DNA of 64,000 nt from Halomonas zincidurans B6. Lineage in GTDB: Bacteria; Pseudomonadota; Gammaproteobacteria; Pseudomonadales; Halomonadaceae. The notes beneath the pieces were generated by a model. That model was given only the letters and a program-made list of their open reading frames with translations. It ran no database searches and had not been told where the DNA came from. This document shows positions 45,564 to 53,517 of this stretch, one piece after another. The stretch's first letter is position 1. Every line of letters starts with the position of its first letter. The stretch covers positions 2,542,001-2,606,000 of the forward strand of contig NZ_JNCK01000001.1 in NCBI RefSeq assembly GCF_000731955.1, in the 5' to 3' direction. Position numbers and translations under genes: made by a program.

Positions 45564-45659
45564 GTTCGTTCCTCTTGCTCGAGCCCCGAAGGCTTTTGAT
45601 TGACAAAGCGGGTAAATGGACAGCAACGGCTCTGTGATCGAACTTGGCTTTGCCACCTG

Positions 45660-45679
45660 CTTGTCATACATCATACAAG
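45660..45679. promoter_or_regulatory. candidate GntR operator upstream of kdgD
   Basis: CTTGT (45660-45664), ten bases, ACAAG (45675-45679): an inverted repeat of the TTGT/ACAA kind used by many FadR-subfamily repressors, about 97 bases upstream of the kdgD start. The only support is symmetry and place. Confidence 0.4.
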
Positions 45680-45844
45680 TTCCAAAGGTAGGCAGTTGGG
45701 AAAGGCATGGCAACAGCGACCATGGTCTAACGAACAAAAGTCTATAATCCGCTTCACTCACAAAGACTCTGATCCAGCGTTGTAAAGCTTCTTGCTGGCG
45801 GTCACTCTCTTCAGTGATCTGTATCTCCGGCGTAAGGTAAACGT

Positions 45845-46111
45845 TCATTCCACGACGTGGTTAACCATCTCACGGAGAGGCTTCAATAACTCCGGCGAGA
45901 CCTTGTATTGTTTGGTGCCGTCCTCGGTCAGCACAATCACGCTCTTGCGGTTGAACCTGGTGACGATCCCCACGATGGGTGAGACGGCATAGGCTGCAAC
46001 AACCAGCGCAAGCGCCCGAGCTATCCACGGTGTGCGCGAATCGCGCGCGGCTAACCAGACTGCATGTACATCCCGCTTGATCGTTCGCGCCCATTGTTTG
46101 GCGTTCCAGAT
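45845..46111 (-). pseudogene. 5'-truncated DUF1232 (YkvA-like) gene remnant
   Basis: In a frame without a start codon I read KQWARTIKRDVHAVWLAARD, then SRTPWIARALALVVAAYAVSP and on to a TGA at 45845. The first part is the classic DUF1232 N-terminus with the SPI turn. After it, where DUF1232 proteins continue LIPDFIPV or similar, the sequence reads IVGIVTRFNRKSVIVLTEDG and ends REMVNHVVE, which I do not recognise. Going upstream the frame runs straight into the 46111-46164 palindrome and stops without ATG, GTG or TTG. So the original start was lost at the element boundary, and the C-terminal part may be a deletion fusion. Confidence 0.65.
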
Positions 46112-46164
46112 TAGGGCCTGTTGACGTTTCGTCGCGGCCGCGACGAAACGTCAACAGGCTCTAA
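46111..46164. mobile_element. 54-bp palindrome, short form of the 15300-15565 element
   Basis: Near-perfect palindrome (26 of 27 pairs) centred between 46137 and 46138 with GCGGCCGC in the middle. Its arms, TTAGGGCCTGTTGACGTTTCG and the complement, are the terminal repeats of the long element, joined with no interior. As RNA it would be a strong stem. It borders the truncated DUF1232 frame on the left. Confidence 0.75.
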
Positions 46165-46224
46165 GATTTCGTTAAGACTTTATCTCCATAGTCGCCACTC
46201 CCCGATTCCCGGAGAGGCCTTGTC

Positions 46225-46311
46225 ATGTTCCTGCTCACCCGTCTACGCCGCCACACCGCCATGCGCCAGCTGGGCAAGCGTTTGGAAAAACGTGCCAAGG
46301 CGTGGCTGTAG
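46225..46311 (+). CDS. possible 28-residue basic peptide
   Basis: ATG 46225 has GGAGAGG eight bases upstream. The product begins with MFLLTRLRRHTAMRQL and ends KRLEKRAKAWL: about ten basic residues on what looks like an amphipathic helix. It lies between the palindrome and a PAP2 gene. There is no family match from memory, and it could be the start of a decayed gene; support is only the ribosome site and composition. Confidence 0.35.
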   Translation: MFLLTRLRRHTAMRQLGKRLEKRAKAWL

Positions 46312-46431
46312 CGCTGGCTCGGCCGCCGTGCTGTCGCGAAAAGCGATGCTTCCCTCCAGCCCGGCGGCATGGGCGTCGCGATAGCGTGACGGGGACGCGA
46401 CAATATCTATCCTTCCCTCTCCGGAGTCACC

Positions 46432-46971
46432 GTGTCACCCGATATAGCCCTGCTGCATGCCATCAACGGCTTGGCCGGCCAGTTTCCCGCGTTCGATACC
46501 TTGATGATCGCCCTCACCCAGTTCGGCGTGCCGCTGATGGTGCTGGCCGTGGTGCCGCTGTGGTGGGCCCGCTCGCAGCGTGACCGGGCGCGTCACCTGG
46601 CGGCCTCGGCGGGTCTGGCATTTCTCGGCGGGCTGGCGCTCAACCAGCTGATCGTGCAACGCCCCCGTCCTTATACCGAGGGCCTGTCGCATCTGCTTAT
46701 CGCGCCGAGCGCCGATCCATCGTTTCCTTCCGACCATGCCACCGCCGTCACCGCCATCGCGGCGACCTTCCTGCTACAACGCCGCTTGCGCGCAGGCGGT
46801 ACCTTCGCCCTGGTCGCTCTGCTGGTGATGATCTCGCGCGTCTATGTCGGCACCCACTATCCGAGCGATATCCTCGGCGGTATGGCCACGGGCTGTCTGG
46901 CGGCGCTGGTGATCAGAGGTTTCTATACACGCGAGGGCTGGCTGAATCGCCGCCTGGTACGCTTGCTATAA
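46432..46971 (+). CDS. PAP2 phosphatase, BcrC/YbjG-type undecaprenyl-diphosphatase
   Basis: 179 residues from GTG 46432 (CCGGAG upstream). About five transmembrane helices. PAP2 motifs: RPRPYTEG (C1, with Gln instead of the usual Lys seven residues before the Arg-Pro), SFPSDHATAVTA (C2, with Asp rather than Gly as in BcrC and YbjG), and SRVYVGTHYPSDI (C3). BcrC-type enzymes dephosphorylate undecaprenyl diphosphate on the periplasmic face to recycle the lipid carrier. A DedA-PAP2 fusion gene follows after 30 bases. Confidence 0.88.
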   Translation: MSPDIALLHAINGLAGQFPAFDTLMIALTQFGVPLMVLAVVPLWWARSQRDRARHLAASAGLAFLGGLALNQLIVQRPRPYTEGLSHLLIAPSADPSFPSDHATAVTAIAATFLLQRRLRAGGTFALVALLVMISRVYVGTHYPSDILGGMATGCLAALVIRGFYTREGWLNRRLVRLL

Positions 46972-47001
46972 TCCCGAACCCCTGGCCGGAGCCGCTATCC
47001 G

Positions 47002-49053
47002 ATGCTGGAAACCCTCGTCACCGACATCACGCAACTGGCTTCGCAGCACAGTGCCATCGCCTATGCCATCGTGGGCCTGTCCGCCATGGCGGAGGCACTA
47101 CCGGTTGCCGGCACCCTGGTCCCGGGCTCGATGCTGATCGTCGGCATCAGCGCCCTGGTCAGCAGCGGGGCGCTGGGCACCGTACCATTGATCCTCGCCG
47201 CGCTGGCGGGGGCAATCGCCGGCGACGGCATCTCCTTCTGGCTCGGATACCGCTACGAGTCACGCATTACCGGTATCTGGCCGCTGAGCCGTTACCCGCA
47301 ATGGGTGGCGCGGGCCGAGGTGTTCTTTCAACGTCATGGTGGCAAGGGCGTGTTCCTGGCGCGCTTCGTTCAGGGGCCGCGCGCCTTCGTGCCGCTGGCA
47401 GCGGGCATGAGCGGCATGCCGCCGGGGCGGTTCTATGTCGTCAATATCGCCTCGGGGATCATCTGGGCCACCACCCATGTGCTGACCGGGGTGCTACTCG
47501 GCGAGTCGCTCCACGTGGTCGCTCAGATCGCAGGGCGCCTGGTGGTGCTGTTGGTGCTGGTGGCGCTGCTGGTCTGGATCGTCATCTGGCTGACCCGCCG
47601 CGTACTGCTGACCCACGGGCTTCAGGCGCTGCAGACCGGCATGACGCGTCTGGAACACTGGTGCGCGCCGCAGGCGTCGGCCCCGCAGCGCGGCGTGGCA
47701 CGTCTGCTGGCCACCGTGCGGGGCGAGGGGTTGATGCTGGTCACTGCCATCGCGGTGCTGCTCGGCTGCCTGTGGCTGTTCCTGGGCATCCTCGAAGATC
47801 TACTCACCGGTGACCAGCTGGTGCAAGCTAACCAGGCAATCTTCCATGCCTTCCAGGCACTGCGCACCCACTGGGGCGACACCCTGATGTTGGCAATCAC
47901 CGAGTTCGGCGACAGCTTCGTGACCACCAGCCTCTCCGTGACGGTCGCCGCCTGGTTGCTGGCGCGCCGTGCCTGGTCCAGCGCACTCTACTGGCTGGCC
48001 GCGGTGGGTGGCGCGGCGCTGTTCACACCGCTGATCAAGGCGCTGGTCCACTGGCCGCGTCCCACCGCCGGGCTCTACAGCGGCTGGGAGGCCTTCTCTT
48101 TTCCCAGCGGTCACGCCACCATCAACACCGTGCTGTACGGCTTCCTGGCCTATCTCGTCGCTCGGGCCCTGCCCGCCCGCCGGCGCGTCTGGGTGGTCAG
48201 TGCCGCAGCCCTGACGGTGATCTTGATCTCCGTCTCGCGCCTATATCTGGGCGCTCACTGGCTGGCCGACGTCAGCGCCGGCATCGCCATCGGCACCGTC
48301 TGGGTGATCCTCCTGGCGATCAGCCACCAGCGTCGCCACGCGCCGCTCCGGGAGACACGCGGACTGTCGCTCGTGGTGCTACTGACCGTGGCCGTGGTCT
48401 GGCCGTATAACATCAATCAGCAGCTAGCCACCGATCGTGAGCGCTACGCGCCCCAACCCACGCTTCAGCAACTGGCTTGGCAGGACTGGTCGCAGACAGC
48501 CTATCAGCAGTTGCCGGCGCGTCGCATCGACCTGGGTGGCGAGGGCGAGGAGCGCATGGTCCTGCAATGGGCGGGGCCACTGGCTAGCCTGCGTCAACGC
48601 CTGAGTGACGCCGGCTGGCAGGTCGATGTGCCCTGGACGCCGGTCAGTACCCTGCACTGGCTGAGCCCCGGCCATGCGGTCGCGGGCCTGCCGACGCTGC
48701 CGCGTCTCAACAATGGCCAGCCCTCCGCCCTGCGCGCCACACGCCCGATCACCGGACAGCCGGGCCGCCGCCTGGTCCTGCACGTCTGGCCCACGGAATT
48801 CACCCTGAGCGATACCTGCCAAGCCTCGCCCCAACCACTGTGGAGCGGCTCGCTGAGAGTCCAGCAGCGCCGCGACCTGCTCGGCCTGCTGGCCCTGGAA
48901 CGCGACGTCTCCGGCGTCACCGATACCCCGGCCCTGTTGAAGCAGGCTCTGCAGGCACCGGACGCGGCTATCCGTCTTCTGACCCCGTCCGCCGACGCGC
49001 CGTTGCTGCTTGCCACCCCTGCGAGCCTCGTGCCGCCATGTAGTAGCAACTGA
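47002..49053 (+). CDS. DedA - PAP2 phosphatase - LssY_C fusion membrane protein
   Basis: 683 residues in three parts. Residues about 1-190 form a DedA/SNARE-associated domain: ALPVAGTLVPG, then FLARFVQGPRAFVPLAAGMSG. About 240-440 is a PAP2 phosphatase with KALVHWPRP, FPSGHATINT and SRLYLGAHWLADV, all catalytic residues present. About 450-680 is a soluble LssY_C-like domain (LRQRLSDAGWQVDVPWTP). DedA proteins flip undecaprenyl phosphate inward and PAP2 enzymes make it from the diphosphate, so the fusion could join both recycling steps. Phosphatidate or other lipid phosphate substrates are also possible. The ribosome site is weak. Confidence 0.9.
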   Translation: MLETLVTDITQLASQHSAIAYAIVGLSAMAEALPVAGTLVPGSMLIVGISALVSSGALGTVPLILAALAGAIAGDGISFWLGYRYESRITGIWPLSRYPQWVARAEVFFQRHGGKGVFLARFVQGPRAFVPLAAGMSGMPPGRFYVVNIASGIIWATTHVLTGVLLGESLHVVAQIAGRLVVLLVLVALLVWIVIWLTRRVLLTHGLQALQTGMTRLEHWCAPQASAPQRGVARLLATVRGEGLMLVTAIAVLLGCLWLFLGILEDLLTGDQLVQANQAIFHAFQALRTHWGDTLMLAITEFGDSFVTTSLSVTVAAWLLARRAWSSALYWLAAVGGAALFTPLIKALVHWPRPTAGLYSGWEAFSFPSGHATINTVLYGFLAYLVARALPARRRVWVVSAAALTVILISVSRLYLGAHWLADVSAGIAIGTVWVILLAISHQRRHAPLRETRGLSLVVLLTVAVVWPYNINQQLATDRERYAPQPTLQQLAWQDWSQTAYQQLPARRIDLGGEGEERMVLQWAGPLASLRQRLSDAGWQVDVPWTPVSTLHWLSPGHAVAGLPTLPRLNNGQPSALRATRPITGQPGRRLVLHVWPTEFTLSDTCQASPQPLWSGSLRVQQRRDLLGLLALERDVSGVTDTPALLKQALQAPDAAIRLLTPSADAPLLLATPASLVPPCSSN

Positions 49054-49412
49054 AGACCTGGGCCGGCGCCGTCTACCTGGCGACGCGCGTGGTCATGGTC
49101 TTGCACCCTGGTCGATGAGCCACGTGCCAAGGGACCCGTCTCAGGCCGCGTGCGCAGAGCTTGGAATCGCGCCGCCGGGTACGTGGCTATCAGGACATAC
49201 ACCGGCCGTCGGGACAGGCCCAGCGCTTGAGCAGCGGCGGCCACATGCGACACCAGCGACACGAAATCGAATGACGCACCTTGCAGACCAGACAAGGAAG
49301 GGTTCCAGATTGACGCGCTACAATTCGGATTTTATCCGTTTCCTCAGTCCCAGCTAAGTGTTCACCGGTAACGTGCATCGTGCAGTCCTTCAACTCACGA
49401 GGTACAGATATC
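49054..49412. other. 359-base stretch without a recognisable gene
   Basis: No frame here has both a ribosome site and family-like sequence, and no clear hairpin is seen. The last 90 bases turn AT-rich (ACAATTCGGATTTTATCC near 49320-49337) and probably hold the promoter of the PepSY gene. Confidence 0.5.
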
Positions 49413-49745
49413 ATGTCCAAATATCCAAAACTTATCCTCATCAGCTTTATTCTCGCCGGCCCAGCGGTCGCCGCTCAGGCGAAGGAGATATCAGGCAATG
49501 ATGCCAGCAGCATCAGCCAGGCCGCCATTCCCCTGACCCAGGCCGTGAAGGTTGCCACGGATAATAGCGGCGGCAAGGCGACCCACGCCGAGTACGAGCA
49601 GACCAAACAGGGTCCGGCCTTTGATGTGGAGGTAGTCAAAGGCGACCAGACCTGGGACGTCCGGGTGGATGCTGAAACCGGGCAACTGATCTCGTCAGTC
49701 AAAGACGTCGCCGATCACGACGACCAAAACGACGAAATTGACTGA
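49413..49745 (+). CDS. periplasmic PepSY-domain protein
   Basis: 110 residues from ATG 49413. Signal peptide MSKYPKLILISFILAGPAVA, cleaved near AQA-KE. A single PepSY domain follows, with AIPLTQAVKVATDNSGGKAT, FDVEVVKGDQTWDVRVDAETG and the typical GQLISS end. The tail is acidic (DHDDQNDEID). Small PepSY proteins often lie beside two-component systems and may sense or bind metals or inhibit proteases; here a COG4705 protein and a response regulator-kinase pair follow. Confidence 0.88.
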   Translation: MSKYPKLILISFILAGPAVAAQAKEISGNDASSISQAAIPLTQAVKVATDNSGGKATHAEYEQTKQGPAFDVEVVKGDQTWDVRVDAETGQLISSVKDVADHDDQNDEID

Positions 49746-49811
49746 TCGGCGCACTGCCTGGCTGATACCGCATACACCCGGTTGTCAGCCGGCTCTGCTG
49801 TAAGCGGCAAT

Positions 49812-49848
49812 GGCGGCATTCTCCGGGCTCAGGCCCGGGCTTGCCGCC
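49812..49848 (+). terminator. stem-loop after the PepSY gene
   Basis: Outer arms GGCGGCA and TGCCGCC (49812-49818, 49842-49848) enclose an inner CCGGGC/GCCCGG stem. It lies 66 bases past the PepSY stop and is followed by TTGTCC. It could terminate the PepSY transcript or weaken read-through. Confidence 0.4.
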
Positions 49849-49997
49849 TTGTCCCCTACCGCGATGCCAAGTCAGCCGTTGCACTGGCCCACTTCATCCA
49901 CGCATCCACGGTTTTTCGATCTGCCGTTCAGCCGCGGCTGGGTGACACAGTCAATTCAAAATCACACGGATGCCTTCAACAAACGGAGCTTAACGCT

Positions 49998-50831
49998 ATG
50001 TCTGCCAAACCCGACACCAACTCCCGCTCGACAACCGTCGGTCAGCCCGAGCATGAATCACCGTTCCCGTCCCTGATGAGCAAGGTCCCTGAGATCACCC
50101 TGCTGTTCTGGATCATCAAGATGATGTCCACGACCGTCGGCGAAACGGGGGCCGATTTTCTGGCGGTCGATATGGGCTTCGGCCTGGTCGGCACTTCCCT
50201 GGTCATGGGGACCATTTTCTTCGCAACTCTGCTTGCCCAGATCAAGGCGCGAAGCTATATCCCCTGGCTTTACTGGACGACAGTGCTGCTTATCAGCGTT
50301 TTTGGAACGCTGATCACCGACATCATGACGGATCAATTCGGCGTGCCGCTGACGGTTTCCTCGGCCGTTTTCAGTGTGGCGCTTATCATCACATTTGCAA
50401 TCTGGTATCGGGTCGAGCATACCTTGTCGATTCACTCCATCTTCACCCGGCGCCGAGAACTGTTTTACTGGGCAGCTATCCTGTTTACCTTTGCACTCGG
50501 CACTGCTGCAGGCGATCTTGTCTCCGAGGGCATGGGCGCCGGCTACCAGCTTTCACTGTTCCTGTTTGGTGGTCTGATTGCAGTGACGGCACTCGCTTAC
50601 TACACGTTTGGGGCCAATGCCATACTGACATTCTGGATTGCCTACGTGCTGACCCGCCCTCTGGGTGCCTCTCTGGCAGATATGCTGACCAAGCCAACGG
50701 CCGAGGGTGGTCTTGGCCTCGGAGCCACGGGTACCAGCGAACTCTTCCTGGTAACTATCGTGGTACTGGTCGGCTATCTGACCGTAACCCGAAAAAGGTC
50801 CACTACGCCAATCGTGGGAAGCACAGACTGA
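49998..50831 (+). CDS. COG4705-type multispanning membrane protein
   Basis: 277 residues from ATG 49998 (GGAG about ten bases upstream); about eight or nine transmembrane helices. Repeated motifs KMMSTTVGETGADFL and GTAAGDLVSEGMGAG, each with a Thr/Ala-x-Gly-(Glu/Asp) core, appear in the two halves and suggest an internal duplication. I recognise the family as COG4705, which has no established function. Acidic residues buried in such helices would suit ion or metal handling, but that is inference. It lies just before a two-component system. Confidence 0.82.
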   Translation: MSAKPDTNSRSTTVGQPEHESPFPSLMSKVPEITLLFWIIKMMSTTVGETGADFLAVDMGFGLVGTSLVMGTIFFATLLAQIKARSYIPWLYWTTVLLISVFGTLITDIMTDQFGVPLTVSSAVFSVALIITFAIWYRVEHTLSIHSIFTRRRELFYWAAILFTFALGTAAGDLVSEGMGAGYQLSLFLFGGLIAVTALAYYTFGANAILTFWIAYVLTRPLGASLADMLTKPTAEGGLGLGATGTSELFLVTIVVLVGYLTVTRKRSTTPIVGSTD

Positions 50832-50926
50832 AACAGCCTTGGACCTCGAATCTATGGCATGGTAACGACATGTCAATTCAGATGCGGAACGACGACATGG
50901 TTTCGCCGGCACGGACAGGATGAACG

Positions 50927-51592
50927 ATGCGGATACTGGTCGTTGAGGACGACAGCATGATTGGCGAGGCAGTCGTTGAAACCCTTAAGGAGGCGGCGTA
51001 TGCGGTTGACTGGGTACAGGATGGCAGACATGCCATAAGCGCCGTCACGACCGACCACTATGATATGGTGCTGCTCGACCTGGGCTTGCCGGGCCGCGAC
51101 GGTATTGAGGTACTCCGTGCCATTCGCGCCGCCCGGCTGACCGTCCCGGTCATGATCATTACCGCTCGTGACCGGCTGGAAGATCGGGTAACGGGGCTGG
51201 ATGAAGGTGCAGACGATTATATGCTCAAGCCATTTGATCTGGCGGAGCTGACGGCCAGAATGCGCGCCCTGTTCCGGCGCAGCAATGGTCAGGCCGAGCC
51301 GGTATTGAGCAATGGCCATGTCTCGCTTAACCCCGCCACCCGAGAGGCACAGGTTCCGGGGGTCGAAGCGGTTCGCCTTTCGAACCGCGAGTTTTCACTA
51401 TTGCAGGCTTTATTGTTGCGCCCGGGAGCAATCCTCTCGAGAAGTGCTCTGGAGGACCGCCTGTACGGCTGGGGCGAGGAAGTCGAGAGCAACGCGGTTG
51501 AATTCCTGATTCATTCGGTACGGAAGAAGCTGGGCGCTGACACCATCAGAAACGTCCGAGGTGCGGGATGGACGATCCCGAAGAACCCGTGA
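50927..51592 (+). CDS. OmpR-family response regulator (QseB/PmrA-like)
   Basis: 221 residues: receiver domain with acidic pocket Glu7, Asp8, Asp9 and phospho-acceptor Asp51 (MVLLDLGLPGRDG), Thr in MIITARD, Lys in YMLKPFD. A winged-helix DNA-binding domain follows from about 125 (NREFSLLQALLLRPG, VRKKLGADTIRNVRGAGW). CAGGA precedes ATG 50927. Overlaps the kinase gene start. Probable targets are the PepSY and COG4705 genes upstream. Confidence 0.94.
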   Translation: MRILVVEDDSMIGEAVVETLKEAAYAVDWVQDGRHAISAVTTDHYDMVLLDLGLPGRDGIEVLRAIRAARLTVPVMIITARDRLEDRVTGLDEGADDYMLKPFDLAELTARMRALFRRSNGQAEPVLSNGHVSLNPATREAQVPGVEAVRLSNREFSLLQALLLRPGAILSRSALEDRLYGWGEEVESNAVEFLIHSVRKKLGADTIRNVRGAGWTIPKNP

Positions 51593-52950
51593 AGCGAACA
51601 TTGCAATTTCGGCTGTCAGCGTGGCTCTCGGGAACGATCGTGGCAGTGGCGGCTGTTGCCGGTACATTCTCGTTCTTCTCTGCGCTGAATGAGGCCAACG
51701 AACTGCAGGATAACTTCCTCAGACAAACTGCGGCCATGTTTGATCGTTACCCGGATCTCATTGTCACGGATCCCAACCACCGCCCAAGCACGGATGAAGA
51801 ATGGGAAGACTATGTGTTTGTTCAAAGCCTCAATTCCGGCTCACCACTCCATCGGGATAAACCGGCTCTGCCCGAGACACTTCCCGAGGGCGTACAGACC
51901 CTTACCCTGGAAAATAATTCCTACCGGATTTTCGTTACCACACTGGACACCGGCGTACGATTGGCCGTTGGCCAGAGAACCGCAGTCCGCGACGAAATTG
52001 CCAGGGGCGGTGCATTCAGGACCCTATTACCCTTTCTGATTCTGGTGCCCATTTTGGTATTGCTGACGGGAGATATCATTCGTAAGATATTTCGTCCCCT
52101 GACCGCGATGGCCCATCGACTTGACCAAAGCCAGGATCAGACTCTGCGGGCGCTGGACGAACCTGATCTGCCTCCGGAAATCGAGCCCTTCGTTGTCGCC
52201 ATCAACCGGCTTCTGGATCGGGTGGCTCAATCGGTCGCGCTCCAGAGACGTTTTATTGCCGATGCGGCCCATGAATTGCGCACACCCTTGACGGCCCTGT
52301 CTCTTCAGGCTGAACGTCTGTCCGCGACCCCTCTGGGTCCAGCAGGCCGGGAGCGAGTGGCAATCTTGCGCGGGGGCATCCGGCGCACTCGCAATCTGCT
52401 CGATCAACTACTCACCTTCACCCGCTTGCAGGAAACCCGCACTGAGCACCCGCAAAAGACTTCGCTTGGCGCAGCGCTGCAAACCATCATCGAAGACATG
52501 ATACCGCTGGCCGAGTCCCGTCAGATCGATTTCGGCCTGGTTACATCCGTCGACGGCGTGCCGCTTTGGGTGGCGGCTGGAAATGCCGATGTCCAGATTC
52601 TGCTGACCAACCTGATCGGCAATGCCCTGAATTACACCCCCGCGCAGGGCCGGGTCGATATCAGTGCCCGGGAGCAGAATGAAGGGATCGAGCTGGTGAT
52701 TGCGGATACCGGACCGGGCATTGACCCGGCTGAGCGCCAGCGGGTGTTTGATCCGTTCTACCGGGTACTGGGGCAGTCCGCCAACGGTTCGGGGCTTGGT
52801 CTGGCCATCGTCAAGTCCATAGCAGACAGACTCGGCGCGCGCATTTCACTCGACAATGCCTACCCCGAACCGCCTTTTGGCTTGCGGGTCACCGTCATTT
52901 TGCCTGCGAGCGAATCCGGGGCGTCCGATGTTATGCCGAGTAGGTCGTAA
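51568..52950 (+). CDS. sensor histidine kinase (QseC/PmrB-like)
   Basis: 460 residues: transmembrane helix at about 18-40, periplasmic sensor of about 110 residues, second helix at about 152-170, HAMP-like linker with RPLTAMAHRL. The dimerisation domain carries His235 in ADAAHELRTPL. The ATPase domain has N-box NLIGNALNYTP, G1 IADTGPGID and G2 GSGLGLAIVKSI. ATG 51568 (GAGGTG upstream) overlaps the regulator gene by 25 bases; GTG 51589, overlapping its stop, is an alternative. The periplasmic sensor is of the short kind seen in QseC and PmrB relatives. Confidence 0.94.
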   Translation: MDDPEEPVKRTLQFRLSAWLSGTIVAVAAVAGTFSFFSALNEANELQDNFLRQTAAMFDRYPDLIVTDPNHRPSTDEEWEDYVFVQSLNSGSPLHRDKPALPETLPEGVQTLTLENNSYRIFVTTLDTGVRLAVGQRTAVRDEIARGGAFRTLLPFLILVPILVLLTGDIIRKIFRPLTAMAHRLDQSQDQTLRALDEPDLPPEIEPFVVAINRLLDRVAQSVALQRRFIADAAHELRTPLTALSLQAERLSATPLGPAGRERVAILRGGIRRTRNLLDQLLTFTRLQETRTEHPQKTSLGAALQTIIEDMIPLAESRQIDFGLVTSVDGVPLWVAAGNADVQILLTNLIGNALNYTPAQGRVDISAREQNEGIELVIADTGPGIDPAERQRVFDPFYRVLGQSANGSGLGLAIVKSIADRLGARISLDNAYPEPPFGLRVTVILPASESGASDVMPSRS

Positions 52951-53028
52951 TGCCCCATCAGCCTGGTCGCGCAACGGAATCAGTGCCTGGTTGACACACA
53001 GGAGACTCGCCGGTAGGAATCAGCCAAG

Positions 53029-53517
53029 CTATCCAGCGAAGTCGGCGGGATGACGAAACCCGCGCAGCTCGGCACAGCCCGCCGCCCAGATGTCGGCTTC
53101 GAGCACGGCAATGGCTGCGGTGGGCATCGGCAGTTGACTGCGAGGGTCGCGCTCCACCAGACGAGCGGTCAGGCTGCCCACCAGCGGCATATGGCTGACC
53201 AGCAGCCAAGCGGTCCTTTCGGCCTCGGCTTGCAGCCAGTCGATCACCGCCTCCACCGAATCGTCCGGGGTGATCAGCTCCAGCGTCTCGACGCGCTTGC
53301 CGAGCCGCTCGGCGACGATGTTCGCCGTCTGCTGAGCGCGCACGTATGGACTCGCCGCGATACGCAGCTCGCTGGCCTGAGCCGGAGTCAGCGAGCGTGC
53401 CAGCCAATCCGCCATGAGCGCGACCTCTTCACGGCCCTGCGCGGTAAGCTCGCGCTGCTCGTCAGGCCGACCGTTGGCCGCCTGGCCGTGGCGCATGACC
53501 CATAGCGACTGGCTCAT
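53029..53517 (-). CDS. sixA: phosphohistidine phosphatase SixA
   Basis: 162 residues; histidine-phosphatase fold with the catalytic RHGQA (His10), the second conserved Arg in SPYVRAQQTA and the late His in VSHMPLVG. Removes phosphate from histidine residues, for example of the nitrogen phosphotransferase system or ArcB. ATG 53517 overlaps the gpsA stop (ATGA), so the two are coupled. Converges with the kinase gene. Confidence 0.93.
   Translation of the reverse strand: MSQSLWVMRHGQAANGRPDEQRELTAQGREEVALMADWLARSLTPAQASELRIAASPYVRAQQTANIVAERLGKRVETLELITPDDSVEAVIDWLQAEAERTAWLLVSHMPLVGSLTARLVERDPRSQLPMPTAAIAVLEADIWAAGCAELRGFRHPADFAG

Noticed and set aside
44646..45848. 400-residue kdgD with a long N-terminal extension
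   Set aside because: The extra residues have no homology to the family and cross the promoter; GTG 45563 has a ribosome site and gives the usual 305 residues.
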